Source: Pyronema omphalodes
Lineage: Eukaryota; Ascomycota; Pezizomycetes; Pezizales; Pyronemataceae
NCBI GenBank assembly: GCA_024516155.1
Contig: JAJJXM010000006.1
Coordinates: forward strand, 620,001 to 684,000
Reading direction: 5' to 3'
Length of the DNA stretch: 64,000 nucleotides
Shown here: piece after piece, positions 23,120 through 34,379 of the stretch
Layout: every line of letters begins with the position of its first letter
Numbering within the stretch: position 1 is the first letter of the stretch
Program-made: the position numbers and the translations under genes
The notes under the pieces: model-generated
What the model was told of the DNA's origin: nothing
The model's database searches: none
What the model saw: only the letters and a program-made list of their open reading frames with translations

Positions 23120-24405
23120 TTATGACTTGGTACGACGCTTTCCTTGGTTGCGTGCCCGAGGAACAACAACCCATCTGTTCTTGTTTCCAGTAACACCTGT
23201 GGAAATAGGTTAGCAAAATTGCTCTTCCCCTGACATATTGCGGCTGTGAGAAAGAACTTACGAGTCTTGTATCCGGATTTGGTCTGTTCACATAGCATGT
23301 CAGCGAACTGGTCTCCGGAAATAAGAAATAGATACATACCGGGACACCCCAAGGCGACACAGGGTGTCTGTTACCCTTACTCTTTCCTCTTCCTCCTCCG
23401 TGGGGATGGTCACAAGCGTTCATAGCCAAACCTCTAACAGTAGGTCTAATGTTCAACCATCTTGATCTTCCAGCCTTTCCGAGCTGTCTGTGCTGCCATG
23501 TAGGGTTCGAAACAATACCAACAGTAGCACAAGCATCCTTCTTAACTCTTCTAACCTCACCGGACTGAAGTCTCAAGACAACACAGTCGGTCTTCTCATC
23601 CTTTGCAATAACAGTAGCATAAGTTCCAGCAGAACGGCAGAAGACAGCGGGTCCACGTCCAGAAGATCCAACGGCGTGGATCAAGGTACCAATGGGAATC
23701 ATGTGAAGGGGAAGACAGTTTCCTCTCCAGGCGGTCTTAGCAGCCAACATACCGGGGTCGACAACACCACCCATGGAAGTAATAAGCTCCTTGGGAATTC
23801 CAGCTCTGTAAGACTGGACAATATCTCCCGCACGAAGTCCATCAGCAGCCAAAATATAGCTCTTTTTTCCAGTAGCCTGGTGGGTAATAAGTGCGATATG
23901 TCCCGAACGTCCGGGGTCTCTCTCGATACGGTCGACAATGCAAGGACCGGATTCGAAGCGCCAGAAGTCGACGGTACGGATACGACGCTTAGCACCTCCT
24001 CCGTGGTGACGAACAGTGATACGTCCAGTGTGGTTACGTCCTCCCTTTCCGTGTCCCTTCTTGGGGAAGGTTAAAGGACGGTAAGGCTTTCCCTTCCAAA
24101 GGTGGTCGTTGATAGTTCTAACCAAGTGACGAGTTCCGGGAGTACGGGGCTTGTAAGTCTTCCTATAAGAGAGTGGAACATCAGTTTCCGTGTAACTGGT
24201 TCGGGTTTGTAAAAGTATGTAATTCATACATGGCGAAACCCTTCTCGTCGCGGTTAGGCGGCGGCATCATATTCGCGGCGTAGGCATTGAATTCAGCGGG
24301 GGGAGCGTCTGAGGCGGGAGCGGTTTCGACGGAGATAGAACGGGAAAAGACACCGGCGAAAGGTCGGGGCATCAATAGCCTCGCAATTGGCCGAGCGAGC
24401 ATCAT
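23120..24405 (-). CDS. RML2: Mitochondrial large-subunit ribosomal protein uL2m
   Basis: Structural and peptidyl-transferase-region protein of the mitochondrial 54S subunit. Exons: 24230-24405, 23340-24162, 23262-23283 (22 nt) and 23120-23196; 365 aa. The first intron splits the Met codon of [13 protein letters not shown] (AT|G). The body has uL2 hallmarks: [25 protein letters not shown]-region equivalent [16 protein letters not shown], the [17 protein letters not shown] block and the C-terminal [16 protein letters not shown] loop containing the conserved functional His. The last 33 residues (TKSGYKTR and [25 protein letters not shown], in part) come from the 22-nt microexon and the final exon. 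Residues 1-60 read as a presequence plus linker. Without splicing the last exons the protein would run into low-complexity sequence. It lies head-to-head, 428 bp away, with the Cup1-like LYR gene. Confidence 0.94.
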
Positions 24406-24833
24406 GGCGACGGTTTTGCTGGCCGAAAACGGGTCGTGAAAGCTGACTGAAGCCGAAGTCGGGTGCTATGGGCAATTGTGCAGGCATGACCGAAGAGCCA
24501 AAATATTTTGGAGGTTACCCGGTCGGAATTTTGCCCCACACTACGCTACATACCGGGATCTCCAATAAGCTGCGCCAGTTACACAACCGCGAAATTTATC
24601 TCCAGCATCGCCGCCTCCGCCGTCGCAAAGTTCAATAAACGTCAATCGCTGCAGTACCGGATTCCAACCAAAATCCGTTCATGCTACAGTACATTCTCCT
24701 TGGTTTCTAGAAAACCATAATTACCCAGAAACTCCGAGCGCCATTACTCCGCCGCCAAAGTAGGCACCACCGCCGATATGCCTGTAAAAGCCGCATGGTT
24801 CCTGAAATATAGCAAACTGGCGCACCGACATGC
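24406..24833. promoter_or_regulatory. Shared divergent promoter, uL2m / Cup1-like LYR gene
   Basis: Only 428 bp separate the two start codons on opposite strands. No TATA box is evident. The region is AT/GC mixed with CCGCCG words (24606-24616, 24751-24756). A bidirectional promoter is inferred from spacing alone. Confidence 0.5.
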
Positions 24834-27491
24834 ATGTCCATCTCTCTCTTCCCTCATCCTTTCTCCCTCACTCCTTATCAATCATTCACTAACAAGCCCT
24901 CAGGTTTAACCACTTACAAAAAGCTCCTAACGCATACCTTCCACCTCCCCCACAAATCTGCCGAAAAAAATGCTATCGCTACCATTATCCGTCGGCGGTT
25001 TCGTCATGATAGACTCCTTCGATTCAGTGCGCAACGTGCCGCTTTACGAAAAGCTCTAGACATTGAAGAAATTCTCCGCAAATCAGTAATGGGAGACAAA
25101 GCTGCAATCAATAAACTTAATGATGAGCTTAGGTTTGAAAGAACGGAGCATCAAAGAAAGGTCTACAACTCCTTGATGCCGGCAAGGGTGATTCATGTAC
25201 CGCCTACACCACCAAGTTTGGCTGAAGCTATTCAAAGGAGGTTGAATAGAGGAGAGAGGGTCCGGCAGCAAGATAGGGATCTTTTGAGGGATGTTATAGA
25301 GGAACAGGTTGCCAAAGAGGAGGCCAAGGAACAGAGGCGTCGGGAGATTGCTGAAGCTACAAAGGCGAAGGAATTGAGGAGATGGGAACATGAAATGAAG
25401 AGGAAGAGGAAGCTTCTAAAGGTAGAAAAAGAAGCGCTGATGGTGGAGCTTGAGGCTGTACGGGATCGGATCGAGAAGGCGAAGGAACCAGCGCTATTGG
25501 AAGAGGCGAGTGATTCGAATGAGACACAGGCGGAGAATACGGAGGCTCTTTTAGCGGAAGAATCGGCGTTATTGGCAAAGATTCAAGCTTTAGATGTACG
25601 ACTGGATGATCTGAAGGAGCCGGGTTCACCGGCGACCTCTTCTGGGGAGACCGCCGGGGATATCAAGGCACTAGAGTCCAAATACCTAGGGACCAGTTCA
25701 GAGCGGGTAGCTGTGGATAGCAAAGAGTTGAACAATTCCGAGCAGCCCTCGCTACCCGTCCGCCTGCTTCAAAAATTCCCACTTCTTAGCGATGGATTTT
25801 ACAAGCGAACCCCCAAGCCACTGGAACCAAAATCCGGTATCCCTTCTGGACTTACACTACGAAGACCCGAGGGTTCATTCCGGTATCTGGACCAACCCGA
25901 AGATGTCTCTCCTCTCCAGCTTGCCGCCCGCACCAAACTGGAGGCTATCCAGCAAACCACCCACAAAGAAATTCTCGATGTCCCGTTGCTAGACGATACC
26001 CTTGCCACACTCACCCCCGAGCCCAAAATACCACCACAAGGTCCCCTCCCAGGTCTCCCTCCCATCAAGCCTCCGAAAATCGTCATGCCTCGCATTGAGC
26101 GCCCCCCAGTAATGGGCTGGACAAATAGTCTTCCCCTGCTTAAGCGTCCCGGCAAAAACCCTCCACTATGGGTCAGTCAGCTAGTCAACCGGAAGATAAA
26201 ATATGGAGTAAAAGAGATTGATGTTATGAACAATCTCAAGGAAGATATTTCATTCCATTCCGAAGCGGAAGATCTATGGGAGAATGAGATGAATTATCTT
26301 CTTAAAGATGCAGGAGGAAAAGTGGATGATGATTCGACGGAACTGGAGACTAATAGACGCTATCAATCTACCCCTCAAGCAAATACAGCTACTTATGCCG
26401 CCGGCCAAAACCTTATGCTGATGAAACTCAACGCTACGTTCAGGGAAAGAGAGAGAAAAACACATGAAATCACGAAGAAGTTTCAGGAGGAGATTGATAG
26501 AGAGAATGATCGCTATGAAATGGAACGTATCATGCGAAGACCGATAAAAGAAAGATTGAGAAGAAAGGCAAAGGCGGAGTTTAAGCAGAAGGTTGTGGGT
26601 GCTATGGAGGAAAAGATGGACAAAATTACGGGAACTTGGAGGGAGTGGAAACAGGAAATGAAGGAGGTTGAAACGGCCGAGCAAGTGGTGCAGATGATGG
26701 AGAAGGAGTGGGCGCAGAAGGGTGTGCCGGGTTTTGAGGAGATAATGGCGGCGCAAGAGATGAGAAAAAAGAGATTAGCGGAGAAGATGGTTGATGGGGT
26801 GGAGAAGGTACAAGAGAAGGTGCCAGAGGAGGCGGCGGTAGAGGAGAAGAAACTACCGGCGGTTCAGGAGCAAGCCATCGCTTCTGAAGTGGCAATACCT
26901 AAGGTGGCCGAAGAGACGCCAGTAGAGAAGGAAGCTTCCAAGCAACAGCTCACTGAAGAGACAGAAGTCAAGGCAGAAGTCATGACAGAGTCGGCAGAGG
27001 ATACAAAAGAGAAAGCCGTAACCGCCGAGGTAGCAGTGCCAGAGGCTACAGAAGATCAGCCCGTCAAAAAGCGAGCATCGCGAAAGAAGGCTGTTGCAGC
27101 TTCAGGCGAGACTGAACCTCATACAGTAGAGACAGATGTAGAGGTGAAACCTGTTAAAAAGAGGGCATCAAGAAAGAAGGTTGTTGCTGATAAGTCAGCA
27201 TCAACGGAGGTGAAGGAGGGAGCGACTGAGGAGGCGGTTGAAGAGAAGCCTGTGAAGAAGAGGGCATCGAGAAAGAAGGTTGTTGAAGTAGAGGGGCAGG
27301 TCGAGGAGGAAGTCAAGGATGAAGTCAAGGAGGAAGTGAAGGAGGAGGTGAAGGAGAAGACAGACGCCGAAGCAAAGCCCGCAGCAAAGCCAGCACCAAG
27401 AGAAGACAAGAAGACGCGGGAGGAGAGGAGAGCGCGAGAAGCTGATGAAGCCAAGGAGGAGAACGATGATTATTCACCGAGGTTTTTCTAG
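24834..27491 (+). CDS. Large LYR-motif protein (Cup1-like N-terminus) with basic/acidic tail
   Basis: Intronless, 885 aa. The N-terminus (about 25-110) looks like the fungal LYR/Cup1-like domain: a TYKKLL element in place of LYR, then FHLPHK, RRRFRH and ALRKALDIEEILRKSVMGD. LYR proteins act in mitochondria as assembly or adaptor factors that bind acyl-ACP; that role is inferred. The middle is charged coiled-coil (about 110-260) and Pro-rich linkers. The segment around VMGWTNSLPLLKRPGKNPPLW and a long helical region at about 530-650 follow. The last 230 residues are Glu/Lys/Val-rich, with three copies of PVKKRASRKK (near nucleotides 27060, 27150 and 27250) and (D/E)EVKEE repeats. The tail could be nuclear- or nucleic-acid-binding, which is odd for a mitochondrial protein. 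The start is the first ATG of the frame. Convergent with the SCAP gene. Confidence 0.7.
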   Translation: MSISLFPHPFSLTPYQSFTNKPSGLTTYKKLLTHTFHLPHKSAEKNAIATIIRRRFRHDRLLRFSAQRAALRKALDIEEILRKSVMGDKAAINKLNDELRFERTEHQRKVYNSLMPARVIHVPPTPPSLAEAIQRRLNRGERVRQQDRDLLRDVIEEQVAKEEAKEQRRREIAEATKAKELRRWEHEMKRKRKLLKVEKEALMVELEAVRDRIEKAKEPALLEEASDSNETQAENTEALLAEESALLAKIQALDVRLDDLKEPGSPATSSGETAGDIKALESKYLGTSSERVAVDSKELNNSEQPSLPVRLLQKFPLLSDGFYKRTPKPLEPKSGIPSGLTLRRPEGSFRYLDQPEDVSPLQLAARTKLEAIQQTTHKEILDVPLLDDTLATLTPEPKIPPQGPLPGLPPIKPPKIVMPRIERPPVMGWTNSLPLLKRPGKNPPLWVSQLVNRKIKYGVKEIDVMNNLKEDISFHSEAEDLWENEMNYLLKDAGGKVDDDSTELETNRRYQSTPQANTATYAAGQNLMLMKLNATFRERERKTHEITKKFQEEIDRENDRYEMERIMRRPIKERLRRKAKAEFKQKVVGAMEEKMDKITGTWREWKQEMKEVETAEQVVQMMEKEWAQKGVPGFEEIMAAQEMRKKRLAEKMVDGVEKVQEKVPEEAAVEEKKLPAVQEQAIASEVAIPKVAEETPVEKEASKQQLTEETEVKAEVMTESAEDTKEKAVTAEVAVPEATEDQPVKKRASRKKAVAASGETEPHTVETDVEVKPVKKRASRKKVVADKSASTEVKEGATEEAVEEKPVKKRASRKKVVEVEGQVEEEVKDEVKEEVKEEVKEKTDAEAKPAAKPAPREDKKTREERRAREADEAKEENDDYSPRFF

Positions 27492-28154
27492 ATAGGTGTT
27501 TCGCAGACTGGTTCACATTGTACTATTATGATCAAGTTTGATTTGAGGAATGTATTTTTTTCTTTCTTTTGCTTTTAGGTATTTTGGGTTCAAAAGTAAG
27601 ATAGAAGGATGGGGAATTTTAATTTCGTTTTATTCGGACTATAAAATCAATTTCCAGTTCTTTTCTGATTATTAAAATCAATATCCGAATTCCATCTTCC
27701 GGCAAACCTTCTGATAAAAAACAAAGAAATAAGAGATATGGGAATGCACACTACATTAAATGATCAACAAAAATCCATGAATAGGAACTAAAAAGTAGAG
27801 GCACATAATTGCAAAGTAATTGTTAGAACATAGTTAGTTAAACAAATACATTTTTCCCCGAGCTCTCCCTGAATTCATCCAAAATGCCCATAAAATGACG
27901 AGAATGATATGATATCTCTAACAAAAAAATAATAAAAATAGTAATCGCAAAAAACATAACCCCATGCGCAAAAATAGATAAGTAGAGTAACCAGCAACCA
28001 ACCAAAACTTCATCCTTCACAATTCCCCACGCCAAATAAAAGAAAACCAGTAAATAGTAAACAGTAAACAGAGGCCGGGCACCCTGCGCTCCTTATCCTC
28101 ACCCTCACTCTCATTGTTTTTCTCCTCCGCCATGCCCCCCGTCCCCTATCCCTA
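27492..28154. other. Convergent 3' intergenic region
   Basis: AT-rich spacer between the stops of the Cup1-like gene and the minus-strand SCAP gene; consistent with two back-to-back terminators. No gene seen. Confidence 0.6.
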
Positions 28155-31100
28155 TTATCTACTTCTATAAACCCTTCCCCTCCTTGAATGCGGGATCATA
28201 TTTAAGTCCTCATCCTGTTCCGGCTCAAACCACTCTTGGCCCACCAGTAGAACTTTGATATTATTTCCGAAGCCCACAGCGACAGATTTTGCTCCCACCT
28301 TCCTAACCGGCCCAGCTTTACTCACTAATAACCCTTCATGGGTATTTAGATCGTTCCCTAGGCCACCTTGTCCATTGCTTAGGCCATTGCTTATGCTTGG
28401 GTCATCGGTTAATGGGTAAGTAGCCACTAACCCATTCGCATCCATGGTCCACGCTTCCCATTCATCCTCCTCTGTGACAATTTGCCTTTGGGGCTTTGTT
28501 GATTTTTTGTTGCGTTGGCGAAGAAGCGGAGGTAGAGAAACTCCTGCAAATGAAACACCTCGACCCGTCCTGCTACTGCTTCCCGATGCTCGTCCACGTC
28601 GACCGTCCCAGTCCCTAGAAACGTCGTTCACATCATCACTACTTCCCTCTGCCTCGGTCCCTGACTCTCTTCTCCTTATACCCACACACATATCCTTAAT
28701 AGTTTCCCATTCTTGAACATTTTCTAACCAATGAGTGGTTTCTGTAACACTCTCAAAACCCGCGCATTTTTTTTCTCGGCGGTCTCGTTCGGAGCGGACA
28801 CAGATTATCTCGCGGGATTTGTTGCGAGGGTTGGTGTGGAATGTGTGCATCATGAACATGTTGCTTTCCCGCTCCGTGTAGCAGAGCGAAAATGAATGAA
28901 TGGCTGGACATCCACAGAACATGCACATGCGTAGTTGGGTATGGAAGGCCCGTAAAGTACCCGGCTTTGGTTGACCGGTTTGGAAAGTGCGGACTACTGT
29001 GCCTAAGGGGAGGGGGAAGATGAGAGTTAGCTAGTGATGTTTGTACCAGGGAGATTAGAGTTGCTTACCAGATATAATATCCACCAACTCAACATTGCAA
29101 GACCTCGCACTCAGCAACATACCCATCTGTGACAACGGCACAATCGTACATGGTTCCCCCGGCTCTAAAGGATACCCTGGGGGTGTGGTGGCACTCAGTG
29201 GGATTGTAGACCACTCCCCCCCATTCAGCTTTGACGTAATGCTCAAGCTTCCCTTATCAGAAGACGAGATGACCCTCAACTGCAACTTCTGATTGTGCAC
29301 CAACTGACATGATGAGACCACAATGTCATGGCTCGAAATTTTATGCCGAACAATTTCCCTAGTCTTAAGGAAAACCTCAAAAAGCCAACCATCATTTCTC
29401 ATGATGATTAAACGGGGGACATGAGAATCAGTAGGTCGAGGTCCGTAGAGCGCTTCATTGTGCAAGGATTGTGGGGCGAAGAAGAAGGCTGCTGGTGCTG
29501 TGCCTTTCAAATCGATTTCTATAGACCGATAAAGTTGCGCCTTGTCGACTTGATAAATTGAGATCTTTCCGCATTTTGGTGCAATTGCAAGCCACTCTCC
29601 TTTATCGTCCAGAGTAATGGCGAGGATAGGCCATAAACTTTGTTCTCCGCACACGGGCCAGATGTTGCTTTTGAGGCAATTTTGACGGTTGCCTTTAAGT
29701 TTCCAGACGCAGATTCTTCGGTCGAAACCGATGGAGATTAAAACACCTTTGGGCGAGGTAGCAAGCATGGCGATATCTAAGGAATGTCCTTGAGTCAAAG
29801 TTTGGCATTTTAGGAAACCTCCCTTGCTATCAGAGGATAAAAGCTGATTCTCAGGAATGTCGTTCCATAGTAGGAGGTAATTCATAAGTAAAGTTATTGC
29901 AGCACCGACCATAAAAACCGTTACACAAAATAACTGCATGTGGTCTTTCAGAATATCGATATCAATTGTACTAATGATATTGGGCATTTTGCCGAGTGTT
30001 TCAGCTCTATCGGATCCTGCGAGCTCAAAAAATAACGGTTGATATGCCTCAGCGATGATTCGAACTGCGTCACTGGGTGCCGCGCCAATGTGCTTGGCCG
30101 CTCGGATCAGCTCCATGCCTGTGTATTCGTCTTGTTTGCTGAGCCATGCAATTGGAGTCCGGGCAACATTCAATGGCATGGCATGGTCGGTTGGTCGATG
30201 CTTGAAGGCGTTAGGTGAACACAGCATTTCTAATAACATCAAAAATGTTGTGACAGGGTGTTGGTTGTCGAGGAAATGCATATTTAAGGCGACGGCGAAA
30301 CATATGATCTGCCAAAATGTAAGCTGCCGGTTATCAATTCAGAATGAGACAGGCTTACAATTGCGGAACCTGCAACACGAGTACTCAGAGGTGATCCGGC
30401 TCGGAACAAAGACTCAGCAAAAGCACCTTGCTTCTCCAGTGCGTTATCGCCGATTAGGCCTACATCATCGGAAGATTCTTCTCTCGCATTCCTACTCATG
30501 AACTTGTCCAGCGAATCCTGTAGCTCTAATCGGCGAACATCAACACTTAAAACAGCCAGGAAAAATGTCATGTGTAAAATGTAGTCCACCATAAGAGCTA
30601 CACCTGCAAACAGACAGAATTCCCTAACAGCAGGAACAGAGAACCGAGCGATCAGAGCCATTATCGTGATATCAGTTCCGACCGCAATACCCGAAAGGAA
30701 TCCAACCTCTCCGAGAGCTGCAGAAATCCGTATAGTTGTAGGTTTCTCCGCTGGTGTCGCAAAAACTGCATTAATCAAGCGAAACATATTTTCAAGACCA
30801 ATTACGATAACCACAAACGGAAAGACCTCTCTGGCTGATGGGTCAATGCAATGAACTTCATAGAGGCGGTGTTGGGATCTACCTGGGAACATGCGAGACT
30901 GGAACTTTCAGTATAGCCAGAATTGTGAAGCTTGACATAATTGATGTGGCAACCTAGACAGGGCTCATATGTTAGACTGCGGCACGAGAGCGAACTCAAC
31001 CGGGTCGGGTTGACGAACCTGGGTAAGAACTGTCAGTACCAAGCCAGCTTTAGATTTTACGGCCCGCAGGCGGCGTAGAGACACAAAAAGGTAAGCTGCA

Positions 31101-32124
31101 GCGCACAGATAACATCCTGACAATGTGAAAATATCAAATAGCGAAAGCGGTTGAAAACGAAACTGTAGAGTTGGGAAGCGGAAGAAGTGTCAGCACGGAA
31201 TTGAGTTTTGCCACCTTTCTGGGAGTGACCGAATTTCGTTTCTCATATCTCACCTCGTACAACAATTTATAGTCCTCCTTGCCATTGCTAGGGTACACAT
31301 TGAATCTTTTGTGAATTTGCGCTTCTTTCGCAACCTTCACTGCTCGTTGGTCCCATAGCTCTCCTGCAGTCGAGTTCAAATCGTAAAACATACTGATTAC
31401 TAGCGCATCAGCGGCAATAAGTTTCTGATGCGAAAACTGCTTCCCAGCAAACACCGAACCCCAACGTAAAGTGATTCCCGCGGAAGATTGTTGAAACAGG
31501 TTTTCGTTTACAGTTTTCAAAATACGGTGATCATTTTCAAGTGCCGAGAGCGAGCAATTCCAGTATAGCAATGGCGTGTGGAAAAACATTCCGTCTGGCA
31601 TTGACGATTCACCGTCCCCATGTACCAGATCCTTCATGTACCCCCCACTCGGAGAAGAGCGACAGACAGCTTCTGGTAGCAGCGCTTGTTGAATTCTTAA
31701 CCCCTCCTGTAAGACATCCTGCGACAAAGCTTCCATGTAAGAGCCAGCGATCCAAGCTTGCTTGATTCCAATGTCTGGTGAAGCAGACGGGTAGAGGAAC
31801 GGGGTGGCGGAAGTCCAGACATGGTGGGTGACAGACGAAGGACCAGGCGCGCCATTGAAGTAAAAGAAAACTGAGGGGTAGCTGAGAATCACCGAGAGTG
31901 TGACGGAAAGGACGATGTAAATGACGGGGTGTCGGGCAACAGCGGCGCCATGTCGCTCGAAGACAATTCGCAGACGCGAGGTTGGAGAAAGTCGCGGCGG
32001 CTGCGACGTATGTCTCAGAGGCGATATCAGAGCCCAAAACTACGAAAGTGTTAGCAGTGCTGTTTGTAGGGTGCTGTGCTGTGCTGGTGCGGCGGACTCG
32101 GCGGGCGGAGGGCGGACACACCAT
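28155..32124 (-). CDS. SCAP-type sterol-sensing protein (SREBP chaperone), seven exons
   Basis: Predicted ER membrane protein escorting SREBP-type transcription factors in response to sterols. Exons: 32122-32124, 31254-32039, 31019-31162, 30883-30953, 30359-30830, 29069-30308 and 28155-29002; 1187 aa; all introns 50-91 nt, GT-AG, in phase. Exon 1 is only the ATG and is the least certain part; it yields MFWALISPLRH, resembling other fungal SCAP starts. Residues about 25-50 are the first membrane segment, followed by a lumenal loop. The sterol-sensing domain spans about 270-450 (FDIFTLSGCYL, LVLTVLTQ, FPFVVIVIGLENMFRLI, GVALMVDYILHMTFFLAVLS, VDVRRLELQD). WD40 blades follow from about 650 (SPKGVLISIGFDRRICVWKL, DDKGEWLAIAP). 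The two acidic residues of the last sterol-sensing helix are Asp 417 and Asp 432, 15 apart as in mammalian SCAP. The next motif reads LELQDS rather than MELADL. Confidence 0.88.
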
Positions 32125-32401
32125 ATGGAACTTATCGCGGTGAATATCGATGCATTAGAAGATCACAATCCTCGGGTTGGGTGGTTTGTGCAGCTGAATC
32201 TGAGTTGGCTCTTTGTTTCCTTTGTTCAAGCGGCTCCGAGGTGGGGGATGGTATTTCAAGTTAAGTTAACGTTGGGGATTGGGGTGGGTATGTTGGAGTG
32301 TCGGGTGGCAGCGAGAAGGTGGAAGGGCCCGGGGGGTTCTTGGTTTGGTTGGCAGAGAGGCTATTTCGCGGGAGTGGGGGACAGCAGAAAGTATATTGAG
32401 C

Positions 32402-32520
32402 AGAAGTGGAGGATAGTGGAGGATAGTGGAGGATAGTGAAGAATAGTGGAGGATAGTGGAGGATAGTGGAGATATGGAGGACAGTGGAGATATATTGAGT
32501 AGAGGTGGAGGACAGTGGAG
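32402..32520. repeat. GGAGGATAGT tandem repeat
   Basis: About ten imperfect 10-bp units GGAGGATAGT / GGAGGACAGT, with two GGAGATAT-type interruptions; directly visible upstream of the SCAP gene. Confidence 0.9.
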
Positions 32521-34379
32521 GGATATTGAAGCAACAGTTCAGAGTGTCTTGCAGCAGTTTTCTACTCTGAGGGCATCTAAGCGTCGGTGTCTGTCACTTT
32601 TGCTCCACCGGGTTGGGCGATTGTGATTCACAAGCAAGCGAGCTTGCCCGATCGATGGCGGAGAGGAACAACAATCATGCAGACCAACCATGCAGAGATC
32701 GCCACCAGTTGGTACAAAACACGTGACCACAGGCCGCTGGGCTAGACTTGGGTATCCAAAGATATCTATTTCGGAAGAGTGCAAAGCCTACCTTTGGTAA
32801 GGTGCAGCTGCGAAGCGAGCAAGAAGGGCGATGAACTTGGAATTCCTTGAGCACCTATTCCAACACCTGAAATACACCATGGAAGTAAGTCCAGGCAGCT
32901 CAGGGAAGCGAGGCCGCAGACGACAAAGTGCAGAATATAACCATCGAAGTAATGCAAGAGGTCATGCCTCAGCCTTCAATTGCAACTGGGCTCATGCATT
33001 TCGAATCCACATCGCCATCGCTTTCGATAAGTAATCACTGTCATTTTTTCTATGACCGGTCCTCTGTCGTCATTGATAAATAGTCACTAAATACGCTCAG
33101 AACGTCCATCGAAGGTCAGTCTCATTCCCAATTGTTCCAGTCGTAAATAACAGTGGCAAGCTGACTATGAACTCCCGTGGCTACAGATGGTGTTCGAATG
33201 GTGGTGGCAAATGAATCAGTGCTTTAAGCCTTAGGCTTTTAGTAGCCCGAATTCGCTTAGTTTCAGGGTCTTGCCAACTTTATTTCGACTACTACTAACC
33301 TGCTGAAGGGCGTCTCTCCCCAGTCAACGGGAGATGTTCTCAGCAGGGTCCGCTATCGAGAATCGAAGCATGCTCTGAATGTTTAAGAACTTACTGAGTT
33401 GAAGCGAATGCCATCAGAAAAAAGGAATTAATGAACAATTGTATGATCCCCGGGATCTAAACAATATATACTCGAGTGCTTGGGTACGATTCAGCCGCGG
33501 TACAAGAGTGACATGTCATGAGCCTCTAGGCTATCTCCGATGGTCAATGTTCTACCTTTACCTGGATTCATCTCTCTAGTGAAACAACACTTCACCCTTC
33601 AAACTGCGCACAGTTGTAGAATTTATGATAACTGCCACTGAAGTTTCGGATATGTCGGATACCTTGACCTTAAATTGCATATGTGCATACTAACAATTGT
33701 GCACAATATGTAATCAACTAGGCACTTCAACTCCCTTCGCCTCATTGCATGCAGTACAGTACATACAGTTCATACAGTAAACAGTAAATAGATTCATCAA
33801 GGTCTGAAAGCTAAAGCAGCCAAGGGATAATATATTCTCTCAAGTGTAAGCGAATATACAAGGGGCATTCAAAACTGATGTAGGTACTTTACCGGTATCT
33901 TAATCCCTATGACGATTAATTGGCGGAGGAATGTAGATTTTTTATGTTCCGCGTGGCATAATGCGTTCTATACGTTGGAATAAAGTTAGCTAGTTTTAGT
34001 TTGTCCGGGTCGGTCCGGGTTGGCGTTATTTAGTGGGGGTATTTTGAGAACCCAGCTGGCATGGGTTGAAATAGAATGGATGAGCCGAATTTGATATCTG
34101 GCAAGATGGATTAGGCCTATGGCTCTGTGATCATCGATGATCAGAGGTTAATGATGGCTTGATTAGGATACATAAAATTTTAGTAACTGATATATCCTGG
34201 ATGTCTTCCCATACTGACCGGTTGCTGTTGTCGTTCATCCTACTGTCATACCCGCCACACTCCAAGCCCAGATATTGCTCAAGCCTGCCGTTTCAGTGAA
34301 GAATACCAAGGTTTTGATAAAGTCTCAAAAAAGTAAATTCAAGTAGAGGTCTTCTGCGTGGCCATTGTCTCGCCGAGAT

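Noticed and set aside
23490..24074. 194-codon plus-strand open frame, Ser/Thr/Asn-rich
   Set aside because: Antisense shadow of the uL2m main exon.
33300..33346. Imperfect inverted repeat (CTGCTGA...TCAGCAG) preceded by TACTAAC
   Set aside because: Only about 13 paired positions with an internal loop. TACTAAC followed by CCCCAG also resembles an intron 3' end, but I find no exon around it.
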